From Clostridiales bacterium Firm_14 (GTDB taxonomy: Bacteria; Bacillota; Clostridia; Saccharofermentanales; Saccharofermentanaceae): a DNA stretch of 64,000 bases. The DNA lies in assembly GCA_001604135.1 (NCBI GenBank), contig LVAT01000008.1, forward strand, positions 186,001 to 250,000, written 5' to 3'. The translations under genes were made by a program, and so were the position numbers. Of this stretch, positions 16,600 to 24,665 are shown one piece after another (the first letter of the stretch is position 1; each line of letters begins with the position of its first letter). The notes under the pieces were generated by a model. It was not told the origin of the DNA, made no database searches, and worked only from the letters and a program-made list of their open reading frames with translations.

Positions 16600-17145
16600 T
16601 CACTCGTTGATAATCGTGAGGAACTTAGCAGTCTCCGTCACGGCGCGCTGTCCGTGAGGCTTCTCAGGATTGAAGTAAATGGAATCTCCTGCCTCAAGAG
16701 TAAATTCTCTGTCTCCTACGACTACCTTGATCGCGCCTTCGATGACATAGTTGAACTCCTGGCCGCCATGGCGTACGAGCTCAGCCGTCTCGGACTTCGA
16801 CAGGGTAACGATCATAGGATCCATCTGTCTGTTCTTGTAATTGAAAGCAAGTGCGCTGAAGGAATAGCCGGGATAACGCTCGACCTTGATTCCGTTGCCG
16901 CCTCTTACCACTGTATAATCGTCCATTCTCGGAACGTCACCTGTCATAAGGACAGTCGGGTCGACCTTGAAAACGCTTGCCACCTTGTAAAGAAGGCTGA
17001 TCGGGATCTCCTTCTCGCCGTTCTCATATGCTAAATACTCTTCCGTGCTCACGCCGATCTGCTGTGCCACTTCTTCGGCTGTTAAGTCAAGGATGTCTCT
17101 AAGCTCTCTGATCCTGTCGGATATCTGCTTAATGTATTCGTTCAT
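16600..17145 (-). CDS. XRE-family regulator with C-terminal cupin sensor
   Basis: A 181-residue transcription factor. Residues 1-65 are a helix-turn-helix (LTAEEVAQQIGVSTEEYLAYENG) and about 105-180 a cupin_2 fold (EFNYVIEGAIKVVVGDREFTLEAGDSIYFNPEKPHG), which would bind a small molecule. The start is ATG at 17145 because GGAGG lies six bases upstream; an in-frame ATG at 17193 has no such site. It heads the reverse operon with the acyl-CoA synthetase and probably regulates it. The dyad at 17166-17182 over its own promoter is a candidate operator. Confidence 0.9.
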   Translation of the reverse strand: MNEYIKQISDRIRELRDILDLTAEEVAQQIGVSTEEYLAYENGEKEIPISLLYKVASVFKVDPTVLMTGDVPRMDDYTVVRGGNGIKVERYPGYSFSALAFNYKNRQMDPMIVTLSKSETAELVRHGGQEFNYVIEGAIKVVVGDREFTLEAGDSIYFNPEKPHGQRAVTETAKFLTIINE

Positions 17146-17165
17146 ATTGGCCTCCAGATGATAAT

Positions 17166-17190
17166 TAATCAGCGATTGATTATTGTACAA
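17166..17190 (-). promoter_or_regulatory. Promoter and dyad operator of the XRE-cupin operon
   Basis: On the minus strand TACAAT (17187-17182) is a possible -10 box. Immediately downstream lies the dyad TAATCA-GCGAT-TGATTA (17166-17182). A second small palindrome TTGTACAA overlaps the -10. Position at the expected start site suggests autoregulation by the XRE protein. No good -35 is visible. Confidence 0.4.
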
Positions 17191-17195
17191 CATTA

Positions 17196-17397
17196 TTTTC
17201 GCGCGTGCGAGTTATATAATATTACGCTAAATCAACCCTGTTTGTGAATAAACGATTTGTCCATCTTATAACGCCGCTAAGCCTCTGTTTTTAGTCGGTT
17301 TGGGGCCAAAACCCAGTATTTTTGCCTTCGGCCGCCGGGAAATGCCTTGCCTGAGGCAGACGGGAAGAGATATTAAAGTGCTGCATTCACTCAAAAA
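17196..17397. other. Intergenic region between the XRE operon and the mntP riboswitch
   Basis: About 200 bases with no convincing reading frame. It includes small GC-rich inverted repeats near 17280-17360 (for example TGCCT...AGGCA) but none with a U-tract. I see no function beyond spacing divergent promoters. Confidence 0.4.
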
Positions 17398-17434
17398 GTT
17401 AGTGTTGACTAACGCACTCTCCCATTGTTAGTAT
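17398..17434 (+). promoter_or_regulatory. Promoter of the mntP riboswitch transcript with overlapping dyad
   Basis: TTGACT (17405-17410) and TAGTAT (17429-17434) are spaced 18 bases and predict a start near 17441, just at the riboswitch 5' end. The inverted repeat GTTAGT-GTTG-ACTAAC (17398-17413) overlaps the -35 and could bind a repressor. Confidence 0.6.
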
Positions 17435-17440
17435 CATCAG

Positions 17441-17562
17441 CATTGAGGGAGTAGCAGACGCTGACAAGAGCGTTGATTAAGTCAACATACTGGTGATAAT
17501 ACCTGGCTTATTCTTTCGTGTGAGACTCAAGGCGATTATTAGGTAGCCTTGGGTTATTTTTT
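17441..17562 (+). ncRNA. yybP-ykoY manganese riboswitch with terminator
   Basis: The leader of mntP carries the class signature: GAGGGAGTAGC (17446-17456) and GTCAACATACTGG (17481-17493), closed by TTGAG (17444-17448) pairing with CTCAA (17526-17530). The 3' P1 strand is also the 5' arm of a terminator, CTCAAGGC (17526-17533) with GCCTTGGG (17546-17553), followed by a T-rich tail. Mn2+ binding would stabilise P1 and prevent the terminator, switching on the exporter. The motif is established for Mn2+ efflux genes; the on-switch mechanism here is read from the mutually exclusive pairings. Confidence 0.92.
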
Positions 17563-17585
17563 TGCCCGGGCAGGAAGGAAGATAA

Positions 17586-18182
17586 ATGATTCAACTCATA
17601 ATTAACAGCTTACTTCTTGGTGTCGGCCTTGCGATGGATGCTTTCTCGGTCTCTATAGCCAACGGCATAGTTGAGTCCGGCATGAGAAAGCGCAGGATGC
17701 TTGCAATAGCCGGTGTATATGCTGCATTCCAGTTCCTGATGCCTATGCTCGGCTGGCTCCTGGTAACTACTCTCGAAGAGATCTTCACAAAATTCAGTAT
17801 CCTTATCCCGTGGATAGCATTGATACTGCTCCTTTTTATCGGCGGCAAGATGATCGTCGAGGCAATTCTCGAAAAGAAGAACGGCAAAAAACCGGAGGCA
17901 GAGCAGGTCTCTAAGCTCACATTCAGGACATTGATCATTCAGGGCATAGCAACTTCGATCGACGCGCTATCGGTAGGATTTACCATTGCGGATTATTCAC
18001 TTAAGAGGGCATTTGCCGCATCTTTTATCATCGGCGCCGTTACGCTTGTGATATGCTTAATAGGGTTGATCTTCGGCAGGAAGATCGGCGAGAAAGTAGC
18101 AGGTACTGCCAGCATCATAGGCGGCATCATCCTGATAATCATCGGAATCGAGATATTTGTTAAGGGCATATTCGGCCTGTAA
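17586..18182 (+). CDS. mntP: Manganese efflux pump MntP
   Basis: Six-segment membrane protein of 198 residues (DUF204/MntP family). It has two related halves, each beginning with an acidic signature: LLGVGLAMDAFSVSIANG near residue 9 and IIQGIATSIDALSVGFTIAD near 117. These conserved aspartates are needed for Mn2+ export in characterised members. AAGGAAG precedes the ATG. Its control by the manganese riboswitch directly upstream supports the function strongly. It overlaps nothing and is followed ten bases later by a DJ-1 family gene, probably on the same transcript. Confidence 0.95.
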   Translation: MIQLIINSLLLGVGLAMDAFSVSIANGIVESGMRKRRMLAIAGVYAAFQFLMPMLGWLLVTTLEEIFTKFSILIPWIALILLLFIGGKMIVEAILEKKNGKKPEAEQVSKLTFRTLIIQGIATSIDALSVGFTIADYSLKRAFAASFIIGAVTLVICLIGLIFGRKIGEKVAGTASIIGGIILIIIGIEIFVKGIFGL

Positions 18183-18192
18183 GGAGGACGTT

Positions 18193-18756
18193 ATGGCAAA
18201 AGTTGCAGTTTTCATCGCGGACGGCAGTGAAGAGGTAGAGGCTATTACGCCCGTTGACCTGCTTAGAAGAGCTAAGGTAGATGTAGATGTCGTATCTGTT
18301 ATGGATACACTCGAGATTACCGCATCAAGGAACGTTAAGATCACGGCAGATAAGCTTATAGGTGAAATAAACTTCGACGAATATGATCTTCTGATGCTTC
18401 CGGGCGGCGTTAAGGGAACAAATAACCTCAATGCCTGCGAAGTCTTAAAGGAAAATCTCGTGAGATTTAACGAACAGGGCAAAGGAATTGCTGCTATCTG
18501 CGCTGCTCCTACCGTTTTTGCGGGGCTCGGACTTCTAAGCGGCAAGGATTCCACATGCAATCCCGGCTTCTGGGAAGTGCTTAAGTCTAATGGTGCTAAT
18601 GTCATCGAAGATTCCAAAGTTGTGGTCAACGGCAACATAATCACGAGCCAGGCAATGGGCACATCCGTAGATTTCGGTCTGGCATTGGTAGGTTTCCTCT
18701 GCGGCGAAGAATCCAGGGAAGAATTGCGTAAAAACATAAGATTTGGTGCATTGTAA
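18193..18756 (+). CDS. DJ-1/PfpI family protein (class I glutamine amidotransferase-like)
   Basis: A 187-residue protein of the DJ-1/ThiJ type. The nucleophile elbow is GIAAICAAPTVFAG with the reactive cysteine, preceded by the conserved glutamate region IADGSEEVEA. DVVSVMD and GTSVDFGLALV are further family landmarks. Members act as deglycases, glyoxalases or redox chaperones; which applies is not readable. The start is ATG 18193 with AAGGAGG eight bases upstream. It probably belongs to the mntP transcript. Its TAA stop lies within the 15-base palindrome at 18752. Confidence 0.9.
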   Translation: MAKVAVFIADGSEEVEAITPVDLLRRAKVDVDVVSVMDTLEITASRNVKITADKLIGEINFDEYDLLMLPGGVKGTNNLNACEVLKENLVRFNEQGKGIAAICAAPTVFAGLGLLSGKDSTCNPGFWEVLKSNGANVIEDSKVVVNGNIITSQAMGTSVDFGLALVGFLCGEESREELRKNIRFGAL

Positions 18757-18766
18757 CATTGTTACA
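18752..18766. promoter_or_regulatory. Second copy of the TGTAACATTGTTACA palindrome
   Basis: Exact copy of the core of the palindrome at 4853-4871, here covering the DJ-1 gene stop and ending 12 bases before the -35 box of the tRNA-Ser promoter. No U-tract follows. The identical 15 bases at two loci argue for a protein-binding site. Confidence 0.45.
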
Positions 18767-18778
18767 TAGCATATTCAG

Positions 18779-18807
18779 TTGAATAATCAGAGCTAATCTA
18801 TTACAAT
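18779..18807 (+). promoter_or_regulatory. Promoter of tRNA-Ser
   Basis: TTGAAT (18779-18784), a 17-base spacer and TACAAT (18802-18807) place the start near 18814, about five bases before the tRNA. Spacing is ideal for a housekeeping sigma factor. Confidence 0.75.
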
Positions 18808-18818
18808 AAGGCGCGTTT

Positions 18819-18909
18819 GGAGACGTATCGAAGTGGTCATAACGGGGCGCACTCGAAATGCGTTTGCCGGGCAACTGGCACGAGGGTTCGAATCCCTCCG
18901 TCTCCGCCA
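18819..18909 (+). tRNA. tRNA-Ser, anticodon CGA, CCA encoded
   Basis: Class II tRNA. The acceptor stem GGAGACG pairs with CGTCTCC, followed by G and encoded CCA. The anticodon arm GCGCA-CTCGAAA-TGCGT gives anticodon CGA, reading UCG serine codons. There is a long variable arm typical of tRNA-Ser and a T arm GAGGGTTCGAATCCCTC. It is a lone tRNA with its own promoter and stands at the left edge of the mobile remnant and glycan locus. Confidence 0.95.
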
Positions 18910-18921
18910 GATCAGATGAAG

Positions 18922-19057
18922 TTACCCCCGTAAGTTGGACAGTGATGTTACAATTTACGGGGGTGCTCTTATGTTTATAACAAGAGAAACGAAACTGGCA
19001 ATCGTAAAAAAGCACGTTGTAAGTGGTGTACATGTAAATTACCGCGTGTCATATTGA
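18922..19057 (+). mobile_element. Remnant of an IS3-type insertion sequence (orfA start)
   Basis: Just after the tRNA, ACCCCCGTAA (18924-18933) and TTACGGGGGT (18955-18964) form an inverted repeat with GTTGGACAG next to the left arm, the look of an IS3/IS150-group end. ATG 18971 opens a 28-codon frame, MFITRETKLAIVKKHVVSGV, like the start of an IS3 OrfA helix-turn-helix, ending at TGA 19057. The rest of the transposase is absent. The element is therefore truncated and cannot move by itself. Family assignment rests on a short peptide and the end motif. Confidence 0.55.
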
Positions 19058-19560
19058 TCGTAATATCCACTGCCGTGATTGTAGTGATTCTGTACGGAAC
19101 AGAAAATCCGACTTACAGCGTGCAGAAGATCCGTACACAAATAAAGTCTTCTTGTTCCTTTTGATCCTTATGCTTGCAGGTCTGGTCATACTGGTACTTT
19201 CCAAGTTTAAGATATGGAAAGACGTCGTGATCCATATACTTACAATGGGTTTCATGATGCTGATCGATAACTGCGGACTGGATGTTAAGAAGATGGTCAG
19301 GATCGCTCTTGCGGCAGTATTCTTTGTGTCTTTCTTTATGTGCAATTCATTGGCTGATACATTTTCCTGCATTAAGGACGACATCCTCTGGAATTATACT
19401 TCAGGTATGGAAATGGCTGAATACATTAATTCAAAACTGCCTGATGAAGACATGATCCTTGTTGACGGAAGCACATACATTAAGAGCATATGAAGAAGTC
19501 TACAGGACATCTGGATCCATAATGGGAGAAGATTATGTTCTGTACCGCATCGCTGAATAA
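19058..19560 (+). pseudogene. Decayed 3' end of a polytopic membrane-protein gene
   Basis: Coding-like sequence split over three frames. First comes a membrane-segment-like peptide (VISTAVIVVILYGTENPTY). Then DPYTNKVFLFLLILMLAGLV continues through two more hydrophobic segments to a stop at 19493. A frame change then gives AYEEVYRTSGSIMGEDYVLY and a stop at 19560. At least two frameshifts are needed and no start remains, since the upstream part is replaced by the IS remnant. It resembles a C-terminal part of a glycan-locus membrane protein or GT-C transferase with an outside tail, but I cannot name the family. Confidence 0.55.
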
Positions 19561-19748
19561 TTTCTAAGTCCTCAAATAATGGACTTGTTCAGCCTCAATA
19601 TGGGGCTTTGGAGGCCGTAAGTTACGGACTATTTAGATTTATAATAATTATTTTATTTTTTAAGGTATAATAGTGTCATAATTGCTAAATCTGTCTTTTG
19701 GCTAAATCTAAAGGTCAGATTGGCGGGGCGAAGGATGGACACAGGCGA

Positions 19749-21371
19749 ATGAATAAAAAGGAGTTGGAAATCTCATACTCTGTTCTAAGGAGATGTGCAC
19801 TTGTTTTTATTGCATTGCCGATGCTCTGCTTTTTCATCGGATGGCTTAAATGGTATTGGGCTGTTCCGGCCTGCCTTGCTTTAGTTATCTGCATTCTCTC
19901 TTTGGATGACAACAACAAGCTGTTAAGATTGTTTTTCAAGAAGAAAGCTGAAAAGAGCGTATCACCTGATAATGACAGGAAGCTTGTTATCTCCCGGAAA
20001 ATGCTTATCGCGGTAATACTTGCTGCATTCGCATATCTTTTCTTCTGCGGCGTTGGAAGACTGTGGTCTCAGAGTGATGACTACCTCTGGAGAAATGCGA
20101 TATTCAGGGATCTTATAGTTAAGAAGTGGCCGGTCTTCTATGATGCATATGACGGCGCACTCTCATATTACATCGGCACATGGCTGCCGGCTGCGATCGT
20201 AGGTAAATGCGCTTATCTAATAGGAGCCGGCACGGAACCTTCATTCATGGTTGGTAACGTTACGCTCCTGATCTATTGCACATTCGGAATGAGCGTGCTC
20301 TTCCTGCTGCTTCTCATGTATTTCAAGACAACAAAACCCAAGCATGTCGCTTTCATCATCATCGGTTTTGTCTTCTTCTCCGGAATGGATTTTGTAGGAA
20401 ACGAGTTTAAGATCGACAGCTGGCACATCGAGTGGTGGGCTCTGACTTTTCAGTATTCGTCCCTGACTACATGCCTGTGCTGGGTATTCAATCAGACTAT
20501 TATCCCATGGGTATGTACGGCACTCCTGCTTCATGAGAAGACAATATCCAACTATGTTCTGATCGGAATGGCATGTTTATTCTGCGGCCCTTTCCCGTTC
20601 ATCGGTTTCTTTGTTTTCTGTCTGGCAATGGGAATAAAGCGACTGGTGGATATGGTAAAGGAAAAGAAGGGAAAGGACTTTGTAAAAGAGGTCTTCTCGG
20701 TTTCCAATGTCTGCTCGGTATTCTTTATATTCCCGATCATCGGATCTTTCCTGACTGCCAATACCCTGATGAGCAATTACAAGTCTGATGTGCCTATCTT
20801 TCTGCCGCCGACATGGTGTTTTGAGAATTACATTCTGTACATTCTTTTCCTGCTGTTCGAAGTGCTGATCTTTGCGGTGCTGATCGCAAAGCCGAACAGG
20901 AAGAACTACTTGTTCTACGTGATGCTCGCACAGCTTATCATCTACCCGATATTTAATGTCGGCATTAATTCGGATCTTACCATGAGATCTTCCATACCCG
21001 CGATCTTCATGCTCTATGTATTCTGCTATCAGTACATGCTGACAAATCCCATGATCAGTCCCAGAAATCCTAAGGCTAAGAGCAAGGAAAACTTTGAGAG
21101 TCTGATCTCAAGGATCAATCTGCTTCACATAGTGCTTGTTATCTGTCTTCTTATCGGAGCCATTACTCCCGGAGTCGAACTCGCGAGGGGATTTGGCAGA
21201 GTATATTACAGAGGTTTGAATGACCGTGCAACGGATTTCGTCATAACTTTGGAAAGAGACTATAATCCTGTGCCCTATGAGGAGCGGGATGCATGGCCGC
21301 CGACGAATTTCGTTGCCCTGAATTATGATGAGACGATCTTCTTCAGATATTTTGCAAGAAAGAAAGGATAA
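19749..21371 (+). CDS. Polytopic membrane protein of the glycan locus (GT-C/Gtr-like)
   Basis: About 540 residues with roughly ten to eleven hydrophobic segments. After the second segment pair lies an outside-type loop QSDDYLWRNAIFRDLI carrying acidic residues as in GT-C glycosyltransferases that use polyprenyl-phosphate sugars. No known domain is recognised with certainty. Context supports a glycosyltransferase: CDP-sugar genes follow, and GtrA/GtrB-like genes lie 3-5 kb downstream. The start is uncertain. ATG 19749 has AAGGATGG 12 bases upstream, and TTG 19698 would add 17 residues. TATAAT at 19666-19671 is a likely -10 box. Its stop is four bases before rfbF. Confidence 0.7.
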   Translation: MNKKELEISYSVLRRCALVFIALPMLCFFIGWLKWYWAVPACLALVICILSLDDNNKLLRLFFKKKAEKSVSPDNDRKLVISRKMLIAVILAAFAYLFFCGVGRLWSQSDDYLWRNAIFRDLIVKKWPVFYDAYDGALSYYIGTWLPAAIVGKCAYLIGAGTEPSFMVGNVTLLIYCTFGMSVLFLLLLMYFKTTKPKHVAFIIIGFVFFSGMDFVGNEFKIDSWHIEWWALTFQYSSLTTCLCWVFNQTIIPWVCTALLLHEKTISNYVLIGMACLFCGPFPFIGFFVFCLAMGIKRLVDMVKEKKGKDFVKEVFSVSNVCSVFFIFPIIGSFLTANTLMSNYKSDVPIFLPPTWCFENYILYILFLLFEVLIFAVLIAKPNRKNYLFYVMLAQLIIYPIFNVGINSDLTMRSSIPAIFMLYVFCYQYMLTNPMISPRNPKAKSKENFESLISRINLLHIVLVICLLIGAITPGVELARGFGRVYYRGLNDRATDFVITLERDYNPVPYEERDAWPPTNFVALNYDETIFFRYFARKKG

Positions 21372-21375
21372 GCGC

Positions 21376-22158
21376 ATGAAGGTAGTAATCTTAGCCGGCG
21401 GTTACGGAACCCGTATTACTGAAGAAAGCCAGTTCAGGCCTAAGCCTATGATCGAGATCGGCGGAAAGCCTATCTTGTGGCACATCATGAAGGAATATTC
21501 CCATTTCGGGTATAACGATTTTGTTATCTGTGCAGGATACAAGCAGCACATGATAAAGCAGTGGTTTGCGGATTACTTCCTGCGCTGCAGCGATGTCACT
21601 TTCGATTACTCCGAAGGCAACAATAATATGATCGTTCATGAGACATCCATCGAACCGTGGAAAGTTACAGTCTGTGATACCGGATACAGCACGATGACCG
21701 GTGGCCGTGTCAAGAGAATTGAGAAGTTTATCGGAGACGAACCGTTCATGCTGACCTACGGTGACGGTGTCTGCGATGTAGATATCAATAAGCTCGTTGA
21801 ATTCCATAAATCACACGGAAAGATCGCTACACTTACTTCAGTAGTTATCGAGCAGCAGAAAGGGATCCTCGACATAGCTGAGAATAATTCAGTCCGTTCG
21901 TTCCGTGAAAAAAGCTTATCTGACGGTGCCATGATCAATGCAGGGTATATGGTGCTCCAGCCGGAAATCTTTAAGTATATCGAAGGCGATAACACCGTAT
22001 TTGAGAAGGAACCTCTGGAAGCTCTCGCATCCGAAGGACAGCTGATGTCATATACACACAGAGGTTTCTGGCAGTGTATGGATAACGCACGTGAGAAAGA
22101 TATCCTCGAAAAACTCTGGGAATCCGGCAGGGCTCAGTGGAAGAGCTGGGAAGACTGA
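21376..22158 (+). CDS. rfbF: Glucose-1-phosphate cytidylyltransferase
   Basis: Makes CDP-glucose from CTP and glucose-1-phosphate, the first step to CDP-3,6-dideoxyhexoses. The nucleotidyltransferase signature LAGGYGTRITEESQFRPKPM, IGGKPILWHIMKEYSHFG and the metal-binding YGDGVCDVD are near identical to family consensus. Length 260 residues is standard. The start is ATG 21376 with AAAGGA upstream; a longer upstream frame would run into the previous gene. It is first of rfbF-rfbH-rfbG, which differs from the rfbF-rfbG-rfbH order of enterobacteria. Confidence 0.95.
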   Translation: MKVVILAGGYGTRITEESQFRPKPMIEIGGKPILWHIMKEYSHFGYNDFVICAGYKQHMIKQWFADYFLRCSDVTFDYSEGNNNMIVHETSIEPWKVTVCDTGYSTMTGGRVKRIEKFIGDEPFMLTYGDGVCDVDINKLVEFHKSHGKIATLTSVVIEQQKGILDIAENNSVRSFREKSLSDGAMINAGYMVLQPEIFKYIEGDNTVFEKEPLEALASEGQLMSYTHRGFWQCMDNAREKDILEKLWESGRAQWKSWED

Positions 22159-22189
22159 TAGACAAAACAAACGAATGGGAAATTTAAGT

Positions 22190-23527
22190 ATGCGTAATTG
22201 GAATAACGAAGCAGATGCAAGAGAAGAGATCCTGAAGCTGGTAGAACAGTACTATCACGATTTCAAGGAACAGAAGAAGGAATTCGTTCCCGGAGACCGA
22301 ATCAACTACGCTTCGCGTGTTTATGACAGTGAGGAAATGACTAACCTTGTTGATTCCGCACTGGAATTCTGGCTTACAAGCGGCAGATATACTGAGCAGT
22401 TCGAGAAGGAATTCGCAAAGTATCTGGGTGTGCGCTTTGTAAATCTTGTTAACTCAGGTTCTTCCGCTAATCTTCTTGCTTTCATGACGCTTACTTCACC
22501 GCTCTTGAAGGAGCGACAGGTCCTGCCCGGTGATGAGATGATCACTGTAGCAGCAGGATTCCCGACTACGGTTACACCTGCAATTCAGTATGGTGTTGTT
22601 CCTGTGTTCGTAGATGTTACGATCCCTCAGTACAACATTGATGTTACCAAACTTGAAGCAGCACTTTCCGATAAGACCAAAGTGGTCATGATAGCTCATA
22701 CATTGGGAAATCCGTTTGATCTTAAAGCTGTTAAGGCTTTCTGTGATAAACATAATCTCTGGCTCATTGAAGATAACTGCGACGCATTGGGAAGTGAATA
22801 TGTTCTTGACGGCAAGAAATATCTTACGGGTACCGTAGGCGATATCGGAACTTCTTCTTTCTATCCGCCTCATCACATGACGATGGGTGAAGGTGGAGCG
22901 GTTTACACAAACGATCCGCTGCTCAATAAGATCGTCAGATCATTCAGAGACTGGGGCAGAGACTGCTCTTGTCCTTCAGGAAGAGATAATCTCTGCGGTC
23001 ACCGTTTTGACGGTCAGTTCGGAGAGCTTCCCAAAGGTTACGATCACAAATATGTTTATTCGCATTTCGGATACAACCTCAAAGCAACTGATATGCAGGC
23101 TGCAATAGGCTGTGCTCAGATAAAGAAATTCCCTTCTTTTGTTGAGAGAAGAAAGCATAATTTCAAGAGGCTTTATGAGGGCCTCAAAGGAACTGAAGGA
23201 ATAATCCTTCCTGAAGCCTGTGAGAATTCAGATCCTTCCTGGTTCGGATTCCTTATCACTTGCAAGGAAGGAATTGATCGTAAAAAGGTCGTACCATTTA
23301 TTGAATCCAAAGGAATACAGACAAGAATGCTGTTTGCAGGAAATCTCACAAAGCACCCTTGCTTTGATCAGATGAGAGCAAACAAAAAAGGTTACCGTAT
23401 CGTCGGTGATCTCTCAAATACTGATTACATCATGGAGAATTCTTTCTGGGTCGGTGTATATCCGGGAATGACAGATGAGAAGATTGATTATATGGCTGAG
23501 ACGATAAAGGAAGCGATTAAGAATTGA
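22190..23527 (+). CDS. rfbH: CDP-4-keto-6-deoxy-D-glucose-3-dehydrase (E1)
   Basis: PMP-dependent, 2Fe-2S enzyme that removes the C3 hydroxyl. It has the aminotransferase class V/DegT fold, but the PLP lysine is replaced by histidine in FYPPHHMTMGEGG, the mark of the dehydrase. The cluster ligands are visible as RDCSCPSGRDNLCGH, the C-x-C-x7-C part of the motif. Length 445 residues is normal. ATG 22190 is preferred to ATG 22175 because GGGAA lies upstream. The usual E3 reductase partner (DdhD/AscD) is not found in this window, so another electron donor must serve. Confidence 0.95.
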   Translation: MRNWNNEADAREEILKLVEQYYHDFKEQKKEFVPGDRINYASRVYDSEEMTNLVDSALEFWLTSGRYTEQFEKEFAKYLGVRFVNLVNSGSSANLLAFMTLTSPLLKERQVLPGDEMITVAAGFPTTVTPAIQYGVVPVFVDVTIPQYNIDVTKLEAALSDKTKVVMIAHTLGNPFDLKAVKAFCDKHNLWLIEDNCDALGSEYVLDGKKYLTGTVGDIGTSSFYPPHHMTMGEGGAVYTNDPLLNKIVRSFRDWGRDCSCPSGRDNLCGHRFDGQFGELPKGYDHKYVYSHFGYNLKATDMQAAIGCAQIKKFPSFVERRKHNFKRLYEGLKGTEGIILPEACENSDPSWFGFLITCKEGIDRKKVVPFIESKGIQTRMLFAGNLTKHPCFDQMRANKKGYRIVGDLSNTDYIMENSFWVGVYPGMTDEKIDYMAETIKEAIKN

Positions 23528-23558
23528 ATAAGCAGGCGGCTGTTTTGAGGAAAAGAAA

Positions 23559-24665
23559 ATGATCAAAGATTTCTATCGCAACAAAAAAGTTCTCATTACT
23601 GGACATACGGGTTTTAAAGGAACCTGGATGTGTGAGGTCTTGATAAATCTTGGTGCGGATGTATACGGTTACGCATTAAATCCACCGACGGAACCGAGTT
23701 TGTTTGAAATAAGCAATATGGCAGAGCGGATCCATTCTTATGAAGGTGATGTAAGAGATCTGGGACATTTGAAGGAAGTGTTCTCGGAAGTTCAGCCCGA
23801 GATCGTTATTCATATGGCTGCCCAGCCACTTGTACGCGAATCTTACAAGAATCCGGTATATACCTATGACGTCAACGTTATGGGAACGGTTAACATTCTC
23901 GAATGTGTACGTATTACCGAATCAGTCAAGTCATTCGTAAACGTAACTACTGATAAGGTTTATCGCAACTTCGAATGGGAAAGAGGTTATAAGGAAGACG
24001 ATATTCTAAATGGTTTTGACCCTTATTCCAATTCCAAATCGTGTTCGGAATTAGTTACGAGCTGCTACAAGAATTCTTTCTTTGGCGGTGAGACCGGTAT
24101 TATGAGAGATGGCAGAAAAGTCGCCATATCTACATGCCGTGCCGGAAATGTTTTGGGCGGCGGCGATTTTGCGACAGACAGGATAATTCCTGACTGCATC
24201 CGTGCCGTTCAAAAAGGTGAACAGATAATTGTAAGGAATCCTAATTCAACACGCCCTTATCAGCATGTGTTAGAGCCCGTTGTAAGTTATCTCACGGTTG
24301 CCGCTGAGCAGTATAACGACATAGCAAAGGCAGACTGTTATAACATAGGTCCTGATGAGGGTGACTGTGTAACAACAGGCATGCTTGTTGATCTATTCTG
24401 CAGCAAGTGGAATGAAGTTGCCAAGGCAAACGGACTTCAGGAAGCATCCTGGTTAAATAAGTCTGATGGCGGTCCGCACGAAGCAGGTTTTCTTAAGCTT
24501 GACAGTTCAAAGATATATGCCGAACTCAATATCCATAACAGATGGCATATTGATACCGAGATGGATAAGATCACTGAATGGACAGCCGCTTATTTAACTG
24601 GTGGCGATACTTTAAAAATTATGGATAAACAGATCCATAGTTATTTGGAGCTTTTGGATCTATGA
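23559..24665 (+). CDS. rfbG: CDP-glucose 4,6-dehydratase
   Basis: Converts CDP-glucose to CDP-4-keto-6-deoxyglucose, the substrate of RfbH. Extended SDR with NAD motif GHTGFKGTWM (TGxTGFxG), the family-specific TTDKVY and catalytic YSNSK. DRIIPDCIRA and RPYQHVLEP are typical of RfbG/AscB. Length 368 residues is standard. Its stop overlaps the GtrA gene start by four bases (ATGA). Confidence 0.95.
   Translation: MIKDFYRNKKVLITGHTGFKGTWMCEVLINLGADVYGYALNPPTEPSLFEISNMAERIHSYEGDVRDLGHLKEVFSEVQPEIVIHMAAQPLVRESYKNPVYTYDVNVMGTVNILECVRITESVKSFVNVTTDKVYRNFEWERGYKEDDILNGFDPYSNSKSCSELVTSCYKNSFFGGETGIMRDGRKVAISTCRAGNVLGGGDFATDRIIPDCIRAVQKGEQIIVRNPNSTRPYQHVLEPVVSYLTVAAEQYNDIAKADCYNIGPDEGDCVTTGMLVDLFCSKWNEVAKANGLQEASWLNKSDGGPHEAGFLKLDSSKIYAELNIHNRWHIDTEMDKITEWTAAYLTGGDTLKIMDKQIHSYLELLDL

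Noticed and set aside
16576-17034. Plus-strand frame opposite the XRE-cupin gene
   Set aside because: The reverse frame has clear helix-turn-helix and cupin motifs; this one has none.
17280-17360. GC-rich small hairpins upstream of the manganese riboswitch
   Set aside because: Stems are short and imperfect, with no U-tract and no match to a known RNA class.
18922-18966. Hairpin after tRNA-Ser as its terminator
   Set aside because: The stem is strong but no U-run follows; its sequence fits an IS3-type end better.
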